From Monoplex corrugatus (Eukaryota; Mollusca; Gastropoda; Littorinimorpha; Ranellidae), in NCBI GenBank assembly GCA_030674185.1, contig JAPXFY010000013.1:56820017-56884016 (forward strand): 64,000 nucleotides of DNA. Reading direction: 5' to 3'. The notes under the pieces are model-generated. The model was not told where the DNA came from and did no database searches. It was given only the letters and a program-made list of their open reading frames with translations. The position numbers and the translations under genes are program-made. Below are positions 26,386 through 35,892 of the stretch, in pieces (position 1 is the stretch's first letter; each line of letters opens with the position of its first letter).

Positions 26386-29152
26386 CACACACACACACAC
26401 TTCACACAAACATAAACATCATACACATATTGATGATGGTAATGATGGTAATAACGTGGAATGTGAAAGCAGTATTTGTCAAATTAATTGACTGTTCTGT
26501 CAACGTATTACATCCAGTCTGTGTCTTATAACATATCTTTGATTTTTATGGTAAATAAATGAGTTCTGAGTTCTTCATATGATCACCAATACGCAATTCT
26601 CTCACATTTTCGTCTATATCCAAATGTCATTTGATTACTTTCAGGAGTTCCACAAGTGCACAGTTAGAGTATAAACATGTACGTAAAGGTATAGTAAGCT
26701 TAAGGACACGGGCAATATGAATGTTTTGTACTTGTTACTCTGCAATATGTAATTCGTCTGCGCAGAATAAGTGCTAACTCGATTATTGTGTGTTTGAGGT
26801 GTCAGCAATTTTAATACCTACAGTCTTTTCTGATGCGTTTGGATTTGTAACTGAGTGTAATATGATAAAAAAAGAGAAGAGTGGCAGAATGGTTCCACAT
26901 ACACCTGCCAATAATTAACCTTCAGGTTCCAGAGGTCGTTTCTCGTTGTGTCCTTGACTTTTCTCCTCAGTTTGACTGGAAAATTGAACTGAACGTCTGG
27001 TCTTTCTTCGCCTGTGCACGTTTAAGTTCCCACGGCAACTGAAAATCGTGAATAGCTGCTCTGGTATAGAATACTGGAGAGATCGGTTCATTTCCCAGGT
27101 CCCTTCCCTTGAATAATTTTTTTTTCATTTGCCTTCTTGTCTTTTTGAAGTTTTGGTAAAAAAAATTGAATGGTGCTGCACTGTGGCAATGCGCTATCAA
27201 CGGGGAGAACAGAGCGAGTTTCACATGATAAATCGAGGACGGATAGACATTATATTTTCGTGTTTTTTCTTTTTTTGTTTTCATTTTTCTCAGTAGAATA
27301 TCTATTGTCAGCAGATTTTTTCAATGTAAGACAGAAAAAGGGACGGAAATAACTCCCACCCAGCTGAATTGAAAAATTATCTTTCATCAGTCAGAGTGAT
27401 GAAATGAAAATGGTAGCTATCTAATACCTGGGGAGAGTTGATCAAACTACAGAAGATATAGTACTTTTCCAATCACTCATCTTCTAACAATCTCTCATAT
27501 TACACCACCTATAAACGCCAAGGTTGATCATCCTCTACCATAGTTATTCTATGAATAGTGTATTGGTGCAGTTAAGGTATGAGCTGAGAGACCTACTCTG
27601 TATCAGTTTTTCCTGTATATATATACACGAAGATGCCAGGAAGTGGAAGAGAAATGAACTGCATCATTACTAAACCCCCTTCTATAATGACATTGAGTGA
27701 ACAGATGTGCTTCTTAAAGTGTGGCCTTTTAACGTGCAAAACTGATGAGTCTGGATGTGTAGCTCATAATTATAGGAACAGAGTAACAATAATAATCACA
27801 GAACAGGGGTACTATGGTTGGTCCGGGGGAGGGGGTAATGTAAAAATCAATGTTGTTGTTTTTTTTGTAATATAACAACTTTACTCCACCATTTTGTCAT
27901 AATGAAATGGCTGATCACATGTTTTACAGTAGCATGTTAACTACTGAATCAGAATTTCATGCGTATTTCCTTCTGACAAACTCGAAGTAGATAACAATTT
28001 TCTGGAGATAGTAACAAAGTCTCTCTGCTACTGTAGAAAATCAAAGCACGTGTCACCCATCAGATGGATATAAAAATATGGTAAAGCTAGGTAAGGTAAG
28101 ATGGAGTTAGGTAAGGTAAGGTAAGGTAAGGTAAGGTAAGGTAAGGTAAGGTAAGGTAAGGTAAGGACAGTGGAGAAATTGTGAAATAATCCTATTGATA
28201 ATCTGCTCTGCAGTACAAACTTCTTTTTCTCCATCAGTGTGTCACTTAATTAAAGGTGTTTCAGATTAGCAGATTTACAGAAATGTTTAATTATTAACCT
28301 CTTGAGTGCCCCATGACTGACTAGTCAGTCATGCTAAAGTGTACGCCAGAGTGCCCCATGACTGACTAGTCAGTCATCGTCATTTCATGATTTTTCACAT
28401 CTCCAATTTTAGACAGGGGTTCCCCCATTTGCTCCAATCAGAAAGTTTGGTGTATCAGCTTCAAATATTCATGAGGTTTGAAGTGGTATCTCAATGGGCA
28501 TTGGTCAAAGAACTCGGTTAAGTGACCCACCCAACTGTCACTTCCACTCGACTTTTCAAGATGGCAGACGACGAATCACAACCAGGCCCAAGCTCGGGAA
28601 AAAGAAAGCGTACACCCAAGGATTTTCGGATTTTCACTGGAAAGATCCTAATGTAGTTTTAGAAATGATGGAAGATGCAGAATTTCTCAAGATGTATGGC
28701 GAAGCATCGTCAGATAATTCTCTGGACGAGGAAGATGAAGGCGATGAAGTGCGGCGTGTCGGTGCCGACGTCAACATCGCTCCGATTGTGCGAGCGAACG
28801 CTGACAGAGAAGAAAGAGCAGAACTAGAAACAGAATTTGAGGATATAGATGACCCAGACCACCAGCAAGGTGACGGACAGTCCAGTGAATCAAGTGAAAT
28901 GAGGGAAAATGAAGAAGAGATACAAGAACCGACGTCGGAGAGCACCGACAATGACAACTCGGCGAGCTACGCCCAACACACGAACACACGCCTTCACGTG
29001 GTCAACGATTGGTCTGCAGTCCGAGCGAGAGGACGGGGCAGAGACTGACGTCATAACCTATTGTCTTGTGCTGTGGCCAACTTCGCTGACTGACGGTTAG
29101 GTTGTGTGCGCGTGTAATCTGCCCAGTTTGAAGTGGGCGTGGCAGTGTGTGT

Positions 29153-29212
<60 letters not shown>

Positions 29213-29273
29213 ATACAAATACTAGTAATAGGTACTGATTGTACTTAGGTGTATGTGTGGTGTGTGTGTGTGC

Positions 29274-29332
<59 letters not shown>

Positions 29333-29339
29333 GTGTGTT

Positions 29340-29393
<54 letters not shown>

Positions 29394-31906
29394 TGTGTGT
29401 GTGTGTGTGTGTGTGTTTTGTGTGTGTGTGTGTGTGTGTGTGTTTCATGCTTACATCTAGGACTTTTAGGTGTTACAACAGGCATGCTGTGACACAAAAT
29501 CACAAAATGCAAGGGAAAAAAAATAATTTTCAACTTCATAGGCCATGTGCTATAAAAACATTAGATAAAATAAAGTTACAACTATCATAAATGAAAAGTG
29601 TTCAATTCCCTTTCAGAAAACCATAGGTTTTATATACTTTCCTTCAGTAGTTTTTATGCTAGAATTTTTTGTTAATTATTACCCTCCATAGCCAAAAAAA
29701 CCTTGGCCAATAGTTTCACCGAGCAAAAAATATTCATGGCATTGAAAAGGTATATATGTTAACTAAAAATTGTTGCTTCTGATGCCTTCTGTAGACCTAT
29801 CATAGATTATAACTGATTAAGATCCACTGGGAAATAGTTGTATTTACTGCATTTAAAACAACTCCTCTTGGAAGTAAAGTAAATTTTTATATCATATCTT
29901 CAAAACGTATGTCAATTATTGTTGATTATTTTGCAGATAAAGGTTACTGTGTTCCAGTCTACGTCAGATGTAACAATGTCAATGACTGTCCTGGTAAAGA
30001 GGACGAGATGGACTGTGACCACTACACCTGCCCTGGTTTCTACCGCTGTCGTCAGTCTAAGATCTGTCTCCACAAACAAAACCTGTGTGATCGTATTTCC
30101 CAGTGTCCACAACATGATGACGAACTGATGTGTGACTTTGTGTGTCCTCAAAATTGTCACTGTTATGGTTATGCCTTTATTTGCTCTGCTAACTTTACAG
30201 CTCAAAACTACCCTCAACTGCGATCTCTGGATGCAGTGGGTACAGGAATGAAACCTGAGGATCTTTGGCACAATGATCAGTTGATTCACCTTAACCTGAA
30301 AAACTGTGGAATTACAGTAATTGTACATTTGTCTTTCCCAAATCTTCGAAGTTTAGACCTGAGTTATAATAAATTGCAAGAACTAAAAAGTAGTCAACTC
30401 AGTAAGCTGGAAAATCTTCTTTTTCTTTCGTTAGCTTACAATTCATTCATGACACTGAACTCTTTGGTTCATACTGGCTATCGGTTTCCTAACGTCATAG
30501 GACTCGATCTGTCGGGCATAGCGATAGAAGAAATTAATGACACATTTTTCAACACCTTTCCAAACGTACAGTATCTTAACATGACAAGCAGTGGACTAAA
30601 GACACTTCCACAAACAGGCGTTCAGTCTTTGCACAGCTTGCGCACGCTGGATCTTCGTGATTGCCCAGTGAACACGTTCTTTTATGGAGTGTTTAAAGAT
30701 CTAAAACAGCTGGAGACTATCTATGCTAACAATTACAAACTATGTTGTCCTACAGTCTTGCCAGAAGGAATGGATTCTGAAAACTGTCATGCACCCACTG
30801 ATGAGGTGTCCTCCTGTCATGCTCTTCTCAGATTGGATGTGTTTCGAGTTTTCCTGGGATTGTATGCACTCCTAGCTCTGATGGGGAATCTAGCAAGTTT
30901 TGTGTACCGAGTTTGTATTGAAAGAGGTGCTGTTAGAACAGGATTTGAAGTGTTTGTAACACATCTATGTGTAGCTGATTTCTTGATGGGTGTTTACCTT
31001 GCTATCATTGGTATCGCAGACAGAATTTACTATGGGAACTACCTGTGGAATGACACGATCTGGAAACACAGTGTAGCCTGTGCGGTGGCAGGTGTTTTGT
31101 CTTTAGTGTCCAGCGAGGTCTCTGCTTACTTCATTTGCCTCATCACTCTGGAAAGAGTTCTCGTCACTGGCTTTCCTCACAAAAACTGGCGTTTCAGCCG
31201 TTCATCTGCACATGCTGCTTGTCTGGTATCCTGGTTTATTGGCCTGACTCTGGCTCTGATCCCTCTCCTGCCCATCACCTCACACTGGAAGTTTTACAGC
31301 CAGTCAGGTATCTGCATCCCTTTGCCCATCACCAGGAAACAGTTTGACGGAAATGATTATGCCTTTGCCATCATGATTGTTGTCAACTTTGTTCTTTTTG
31401 TCTGTATCGCTATTGGCCAGCTTCTTGTTTACTGGTCCATCCAAGTCAACACAGTTCGTTCTAAGGACTGTAACAGAAAATCCAAAGATGCGGCCATTGC
31501 TCGTCGTTTGCTTTCTGTGGTCATGACAGACTTTTTGTGCTGGTTTCCTATTGGAATCTTAGGTCTGATGGCTCGTAGTGGTGTTCCTATATCTGGTGAG
31601 GTCAACGTGGCCATGGCCATTTTTGTGCTGCCCTTTAACTCAGCCTTAAATCCTTTTCTATACACGTTCAACATCCTGATGGAGAGACGCCGCAAGATTT
31701 ATCAAGATCGGAAGACTCGTGAGGAAGGTCAAGAAACAATTTGCGCTGGGAACACTGTTAAAGTGTTCAATGTTGAGAGAGAAAACGGGAAAGACAAAAA
31801 CTACAGCAAGACTGAAGCTTTCCAACTGTTGTCTAAATTTATGGACGACGGCCTTCTGACACCGGATCAAATCCGCCATTACGTTTGGGATATCTATGAA
31901 GGATGA
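13030..31906 (+). CDS. GRL101-like receptor: CUB, C-type lectin, LDLa x4, LRR and 7TM (join of six exons)
   Basis: The coding sequence joins 13030-13648, 17707-18146, 20532-20788, 24373-24889, 25839-26046 and 29937-31906, giving 4011 nt, 1336 residues and a TGA stop. Every junction is GT-AG and intron phases are 1, 0, 2, 0, 1, all consistent. Domain order by residue: signal peptide 1-26; unrecognised Cys-rich region 27-207; CUB about 208-311; Cys-rich linker 312-355; lectin-like domain about 356-492; LDLa modules about 553-593, 598-634, 672-707 and 712-746; LRR N-cap about 746-763; about seven LRRs 796-947; cysteine hinge 950-974; seven helices about 980-1258; cytoplasmic tail to 1336. Known family: Lymnaea GRL101 and related LDLa-LRR rhodopsin-like receptors (type C LGR, relaxin-receptor side). 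Inferred role: plasma-membrane receptor with a large ligand- or carbohydrate-binding ectodomain coupled to G proteins; the ligand is unknown. Exons upstream of 13030 cannot be excluded. No frame damage is seen. Confidence 0.9.
16048..16159 (+). repeat. CA microsatellite in intron 1
   Basis: (CA)n interrupted by CACGCACG. Minus strand open frames are Cys-Val artefacts. Confidence 0.95.
16755..17395 (+). repeat. 35-bp minisatellite in intron 1
   Basis: About 18 degenerate units of TTGACACCAGCATTTAAGAG plus ACATCATAGAACCCA. Measured period 35 bp (16811 to 16846). It ends about 310 bp before the exon 2 acceptor. No stop-free coding logic is preserved. Confidence 0.93.
17707..18146 (+). CDS. Receptor exon 2: CUB domain and Cys-rich linker
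   Basis: Residues 207-353. The acceptor is TTTTTTTTTCAG ending at 17706. The split glycine codon (G|GA) is followed by the CUB opening TPGW...YRDNMNSC, then an acidic strand (NADLREYDYI) and the closing GMGFRLLYSF. The CUB domain spans about residues 208-311. A Cys-rich linker follows (WDC, FVC, FFC), like the short module that precedes the lectin domain in relatives. The donor AAG|GTAATG is phase 0 and is followed about 30 nt later by a long TG repeat. CUB domains are extracellular beta-sandwiches for protein or glycan binding. The classical calcium-site residues were not assigned with confidence. Confidence 0.88.
18175..18318 (+). repeat. TG microsatellite near exon 2 donor
   Basis: A long (TG)n tract starting about 30 nt downstream of the 5' splice site of exon 2. 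GU-rich RNA of this kind is a known ligand of TDP-43 and CELF splicing factors. Confidence 0.93.
19100..20110 (-). mobile_element. Antisense decayed LINE, RT C-terminus
   Basis: Minus strand translation gives LELFHHQC, RRPGRPLK, KDSLKVNLISCGI and a final cysteine cluster, the usual C-terminal order of a CR1/jockey-like LINE ORF with a terminal zinc finger. Upstream on the minus strand (near 20000) KFSLSKTE-like text fits the RT palm. Several stops and frame changes show it is dead. Confidence 0.6.
20532..20788 (+). CDS. Receptor exon 3: first half of C-type-lectin-like domain
   Basis: Residues 354-438 plus two bases of codon 439. The acceptor ends GACCAG and is phase 0. The sequence shows the N-terminal CTLD signature: GHNCYRYIE, then SWNDAADICTSYGGRLAVLND, read in pieces here as SWNDAADIC and GGRLAVLND, and ending at the FIGLR strand. 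The donor at 20789 (GAAAT|GTAAAT) is phase 2, and its split codon becomes ATG (Met439) only when joined to exon 4. Another GT lies at 20772, but it would break the frame with exon 4. The intron that follows splits the lectin fold and holds a 2.4-kb antisense LINE. Confidence 0.87.
21061..21270 (+). mobile_element. tRNA-derived SINE-like element in intron 3
   Basis: A-box-like AACACAGTGGTTAAATGC and B-box-like GTTCCGAGTTTCAATCA spaced as in tRNA-derived SINEs. The body (GAGATGATGAACCAAGTTCC, ACAGCAAAAGAGTTGT) resembles the body of the element at 899-1240. Confidence 0.55.
21480..21812 (+). repeat. About 43-bp tandem array
   Basis: Degenerate units containing AAAGTTCAAACATAACAGT and ATGAGATAATTATGGCCAT. 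It abuts the 3' tail of the antisense LINE. Confidence 0.85.
21815..24230 (-). mobile_element. LINE family L copy B, antisense in intron 3
   Basis: The longest copy in the window, about 2.4 kb, and 5'-truncated. From the right, the minus strand gives endonuclease fragments near 24160-23900, then a linker, then RT text near 23300-22500 (FVLLIYVKAFDW, LCYADGIVLIAEN, KKTELVVIRKK), and ends with an ATGATGATA-type tail at 21815-21830. The catalytic motif reads YADG rather than YADD, and there are many stops, so it is inactive. It is transcribed only antisense within the receptor pre-mRNA. Confidence 0.8.
24373..24889 (+). CDS. Receptor exon 4: second half of lectin domain, LDLa1 and start of LDLa2
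   Basis: Residues 439-611. It continues the CTLD with the WIWADD strand and ends it at AAFLCE (Cys about 492). The EPN or QPD sugar-specificity motif and the WND calcium motif are not visible, so canonical calcium-dependent sugar binding is doubtful. A Ser/Thr-rich linker and a Cys-rich stretch lead to LDLa1 (FFTC...RVPYTLVCN...DCCDGSDEDFC, about 553-593). LDLa2 starts at Cys598 (CESRKYYTCADKKQ) and is cut by the intron. The donor CAG|GTGAGT is close to consensus, phase 0. An ACAAACAAACAG-type repeat begins about 20 nt into the intron. Confidence 0.88.
24890..25838 (+). other. Receptor intron 4
   Basis: GT at 24890, AG at 25837-25838, phase 0. Begins near an ACAAACAAACAG repeat (24907-24965) and holds a decayed LDLa-like exon at 25091-25193. 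Confidence 0.85.
25091..25193 (+). pseudogene. Decayed LDLa-like exon in intron 4
   Basis: After an acceptor-like CAG the + strand frame reads GRGKYFSCSYRCVQVPKRCN, the first half of an LDLa module, then loses the acidic DGSDE box and stops at 25191-25193. Splicing exon 4 directly to exon 5 gives a perfect LDLa2, so this piece is not needed. It looks like a relic of an extra LDLa exon; chance resemblance is possible. Confidence 0.5.
25839..26046 (+). CDS. Receptor exon 5: rest of LDLa2, linker and start of LDLa3
   Basis: Residues 612-680 plus one base of codon 681. The acceptor is GTACACAG ending at 25838. The exon opens CISRKQVCDKRSDC and DKSDEAKC, which completes LDLa2 with its acidic calcium-binding box exactly in register with exon 4. 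A linker of about 37 residues with one NFT sequon leads to CPETHFLCP, the start of LDLa3. The donor is CCTG|GTACAC, and the intron is a pure CA repeat almost from its first bases, which is unusual. The phase-1 split codon becomes GAT (Asp681) with exon 6. Confidence 0.87.
26049..26402 (+). repeat. CA microsatellite at exon 5 donor
   Basis: A long imperfect (CA)n that starts at the third base of the intron, so the donor itself reads G|GTACACAC. Open frames across it are His-Thr artefacts. Confidence 0.95.
27690..27990 (+). repeat. Dispersed repeat, copy 1
   Basis: Direct match, about 80% by eye, to 45325-45625, including CCACCATTTTGTCATAATGA and AATGGCTGATCACATGTT. No coding content. Probably an unclassified interspersed element. 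Confidence 0.75.
28086..28167 (+). repeat. GGTAA pentanucleotide repeat
   Basis: Tandem GGTAA units, nearly perfect from 28110. Confidence 0.95.
28293..29065 (+). mobile_element. piggyBac-like DNA transposon 5' end
   Basis: Begins at a TTAA (28293-28296) followed by CCTCTTGAGTGCCCC, like many piggyBac-type ends. It carries two copies of the 20-bp palindrome ATGACTGACTAGTCAGTCAT. An ATG at 28561 (MADDESQPGPSSGKRKRTPK) leads, after an apparent frameshift near 28630, into an acidic disordered frame to 29048 (ending RARGRGRD), resembling the N-terminus of a piggyBac-type transposase. No catalytic DDD domain or right end follows; TG repeats begin at 29140. Assignment is inference. Confidence 0.5.
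29140..29445 (+). repeat. TG, CT and GA compound microsatellite
   Basis: (TG)n at 29140-29212, (TC)n at 29277-29328, (TG)n to about 29372, (GA)n at 29374-29392 and (TG)n to 29443. Complementary CT and GA blocks could fold locally. Confidence 0.93.
29937..31906 (+). CDS. Receptor exon 6: LDLa3-4, LRRs, hinge, 7TM and tail
   Basis: Residues 681-1336 in one exon. The acceptor is ATTATTTTGCAG. It completes LDLa3 (DCPGKEDEMDC), then gives LDLa4 (QCPQHDDELMC), an LRR N-cap (CPQNCHC), and about seven repeats of LxxLxLxxN type (LRSLDLSYN, LLFLSLAYN, LRTLDLRDC). The hinge has CC at 950-951 and Cys964 and Cys974, as in relaxin-type LGRs. Helix landmarks: GN in TM1 (Asn998), VAD in TM2 (Asp1028), LITLERV at the TM3 end (ERV at 1086-1088 in place of DRY), Trp1113 in TM4, CWFP in TM6, NPFLY in TM7 (1252-1256). 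A basic MERRRK helix-8 start and a 78-residue tail follow. Stop TGA at 31904-31906. Confidence 0.93.
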
Positions 31907-33096
31907 TTGCTTTGGATTTCTTTAAAAATGATACTAATCACTTTAAACATAATGAAGATATCCAATTTTTACAAATGTTTATTTACGTCTGATTCAGTCT
32001 CACTCTTTGGACTAAATCATTCTTGAATTCATGTGCTTTAAATCTAAATATGCACAAAGTAGTCTGAGAAAGTCACTGTCTCTTTAAATTCCAGTTGCTA
32101 TTACTTTATTGTTGTCATCTAGATGCACACTTTTTGACTTATAGTTAACTGTGGTTCGTTCTGGCTGTTATTGATATCAATGTTGGCATATTTTCCACAT
32201 GAATATCACCAAATGCTCTGTAAATATTGTTAGCCATTTATGATGCACACACTTTTTGATTCATACTTAATTGTCGTTAGTTTATTTAACTGTCGTTGAT
32301 ATCCGTATTGACATCATAATTATGCATACTTGAGATGTCATATTTTCCAAATAAATATCGCCAAAATCTCTTCCGATACTGTTAGTCATTCCGACAAATG
32401 TGCTGTTTACCTATACATCACCTACCACATCACTGACTCGTACAGATAGGTAGTCTATAACACATATGTGTACGCAAAACACCAGTGTGCACGTTATTAA
32501 GAAGAAGCCATGCTGCAGTTGATGTTACCTCTATCAAGTGGAGAAACAGGGGAAATGGCCGAGTACAGCTCCTCCAATCACCAAGCTCCACGGCAACCAG
32601 CAGGAACTTGGAAAAAATGGCCACATTCATTATCCGATAAAGGTGACTATGTGGTCTCCAAACTCACAAAGAAAGAAGAAGAAGAAGAAACAGGCTAGAG
32701 GTAAAAAGAGCACCAGGTAGGCTCAGGGAGAAACAAAAAGGGTAGGAGATGTGGTTGCAGCATGCAGCAAGGCACATGATGATGATGATTACAATCGCGT
32801 TGACAATCAAATTGCTGTTTACTCATTTAATGCTAGACTTCTTACTTAATTGAACACAGTTTGGCCACTACTGCCACAGGTAAACAGCACAGGGTCAGGG
32901 TGTCATATACATTCTAATAAAGAGCAAGCTGGATTCTCCATGCATAGCACGGGTCACAGGGTGTTTACCGCTTATTGCTTGGTGCAAAATAAATATATTA
33001 CATCCTATAACACGGCTATTATCCCCGGAATCGCTATGGAATTGGTTGGCCAAGATTCTGACCTTTCACATACCATAATATTGGAGGGGGGGGAAG

Positions 33097-33135
<39 letters not shown>

Positions 33136-34230
33136 TGATGGTTTATTCCGAATGTAAACCATGACCCCTCATGAAGGGGAAGGCAACATCATATAACAAA
33201 TAAGAACGACACATTCTATCCAGTTACGAACAACACTTTGTGAACAATGACAAACACGTGTAGAATTCATAAATTCCTCACCAACAATATCAAGTTGTGT
33301 CTACGATGCTATTTTATCTGAAGAAGCCCCATGTGGACATTGACTACCACATACTTGTTGAATTGTTGCTATTGCAGTGAAGATCTAATATTTTGTTCAA
33401 GACACACAACTTGCAGATTTATGGAACGCTTGATATAGCAGCAGCATGTTTGCCAAATACCCAGTCTTGCAAGAAATAAAGACTTTGCATCCATACCTTT
33501 TAAATATAACCCAGTTAATATTTTTGGTTGTTTGATTGATGTGTTTATTTGTCATTGAATGGTTTACTTACTTTAGATGTTACCACGATTGTTATATGTC
33601 AGTGTATCATGATTGTGGCATTAGATTTGTACATTCATTTTATCTTTGGAGTGTTTTTGTTGTAAAATTCTTTGAATTAAATCAGTGTTGTTTGATTGAA
33701 ATAATTTACAGCATTGGTCTTTCTTTTATGTGAAATACAAGTGAATTCATCTACGAAACGACGTTCGAGTACATAGTTACTAACAGGTGCAGATGCACGA
33801 GTTGTTAAAGGCGTAAGTGCACAGTGTCTGTTGAATAACGAATAGTGAGTACAAACGATCCTCCATATGTCACATAAAAGGTTTGTTATTATATCTGTAT
33901 ATTATATTAGCATGCATAACAATCATAATACATTCGGTGTGAAAAAGAATTAGCAGACAATCATAACACACTTTCTGCTTAAAACAGTTGTAATGATTAC
34001 GGTAAACAAAAGGGTTTCCACTATCAACAGGAAATACTAATACTGAGATCAAAGTTCATTGGTCGTCGAAAATGTTAATGCCCTACCTCCACAAATAAAG
34101 GAGATATAGGAGGCAAATGAAACCCAAGCGTAATGCTTCATTACAAATCTGCACTAACTAATTAAATAGAAATCTCACAGCCACCGTTCCAAGCAAAACA
34201 CTGACTAAAGAGATTCATGAGTTTCAAATA
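31907..34230 (+). other. 3' UTR and 3' flank of receptor gene
   Basis: AT-rich, no gene seen. A short fragment at 32690-32790 matches the 3' tail of LINE family L (AGAGCACCAGGTAGGCTCAG, then a GATGAT tail), and (GA)n lies at 33098-33131. Two AATAAA sites are noted at 32350 and 33475. Confidence 0.55.
32350..32355 (+). terminator. Candidate poly(A) signal of receptor gene
   Basis: First AATAAA hexamer noticed downstream of the stop, about 445 nt after it, in AT-rich sequence. Another AATAAA is at 33475-33480. Which one is used cannot be told from sequence alone. Confidence 0.35.
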
Positions 34231-34849
34231 TTTACTGTTGAGATTATCACACCCTATCATCCCACCAAAATTCATCTAAATTCATTAAGTTGCGTCAGAA
34301 TCTGGCTTGAGTGGAGAGAAGAAGGGTTTGGATGGTGAGTCGTTCAGAGTGACCAACACATATAAATGAATATTCCTTAAAGTCAGAAAGCAGCTGTTCT
34401 CCATTTACATGTGTGCTTGTACATTGTAGCAGAAGGAATCTCGTGTGGGAAAAAGGTGACAGTCAGCAGAGAGCTGGAGGACCTGATTTAAAGGAATGAT
34501 GGTAATATCAAGGTCACTTCCAAGCCACTGATCAAAGTCTTCCTTGGTATGTAAATATCATGATTTAGGCAGAAATATACCAATGGATGACGCTAACTTT
34601 CTACGCTCGTTGTCATTGAAAAACTGGACAAAAGGGAAAATAGCATCACAGCATGTATGAGTGGTACAATGAGAAAACAAACAAACAAAAAAACAAAAAA
34701 CAAACAAAAACCAAAGCCGTTAAAAATATGAACATGCACAATGACGTGAAGATCACGAACACCACAAGGCATACTTGAACTGTGAAATCCTACAATGTTG
34801 CAGAATTCTGGTTTATTCAAAACAGTATCCAGATTCATAGACGATACAA

Positions 34850-35892
34850 AGTAATGATGACTAATGAAATTTTGGGCTTGATGGAGGAAAGGAGGGCAAA
34901 GAGAAATGAGGAGATATACAGGAAGATAAACAAAGAAATCAGGAATAGGTGCAATAAAGCTAAGAAGCTTGGCTAAACACAAATGCAAAGACAGAAGACC
35001 GACACAAAATGGATCCTCGGGGTATGTACAAACAATTGAAGAATTGTCCACAGGAAAACTACATGCACATCAACTGGTTGCCTAAAATCGAAAGAGGAGA
35101 AATATTGGACAGATGGGGAGAGTGCATTAAAGACCTTTTTGAGGATGACAGAAACGAAGAACACATTATAAAAAAGGACTTTGAAGGACCACCCATTATG
35201 AAAGATGAAGTTAGAGCAGCACTGAAAAAGATGAAACCAGGAAAAGCCCTAGGACCAGACAACATTACTACAGAGATGATTGAAGCCCTGGAGGAATTTG
35301 GCATAGAAAAAATAACAGTCCTCCTAAATGAAATTTACAACACTGGAAAAATCCCCAGAGATAAGTCAAAATCAATTTTCATTGCACTTCCAAAGAAGAC
35401 AGGGGCTATAGAATGCGAACTCCATCGCACAATCAGTTTGATGAGTCATGTAAAAAATTCCTGTTAAGAGTAATCATGATGAAGACAAGGAATAGAATCA
35501 AAAGAGAAATAGCAGATGAACAGTGTGGATTTGTGGAAGGGAAAGGAACTATTAATGCCATATACATCCTAAGAACTATCATAGAGAGGTCAATTGAGTT
35601 GACTAAGGATTTGTATTTATGCTTTGTTGACTATACCAAGGCTTTCGATCGGGTAAGACATGAAGAATTGATCAACCAACTGGAGAGACTCAATGCTGAT
35701 GGAAAAGATGGTCACAACGGGAAAGCTGGAGGAAAGAGAGCACCAGGTAGACCCAGGGAGAAAATGCTAGACGGACTTGCGGAGTGGCTGAAGACGAGGA
35801 GGGTGGAGAGATGCTTGGGGCAACAAGAGATAGAGACAGATGGAAGTCCATGATCGCCAACACCATGTGGCAGGGCACTTGATGATGATGAT
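34850..35892 (+). mobile_element. LINE family L copy C with internal deletion
   Basis: Reads NEILGLMEERRAKRNEEIY, DRWGECIKDLFEDDRNEEHI, then the RT start MKPGKALGPDNITTEMIEAL, a frameshift near 35455, and KAFDRVRHEELINQLERLN. At about 35700 it jumps straight to GKAGGKRAPGRPREKMLDGL near the 3' end, so roughly 0.8 kb including the YADD region is missing. It ends in a GATGAT tail at 35880-35892. Non-functional. Located where arm homology is interrupted. Confidence 0.85.

Larger units (their letters stand above)
26047..29936 (+). other. Receptor intron 5
   Basis: GT at 26047, AG at 29935-29936, phase 1. It contains CA tracts at its start, a dispersed repeat at 27690-27990, a GGTAA satellite, a piggyBac-like fragment and TG, CT and GA tracts near 29140-29445. 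Confidence 0.85.

Noticed and set aside
29909..29936. Start of the 7TM exon as an independent gene at 29909
   Set aside because: Its first nine codons are intron sequence up to the acceptor; LDLa3 is complete only with exon 5.
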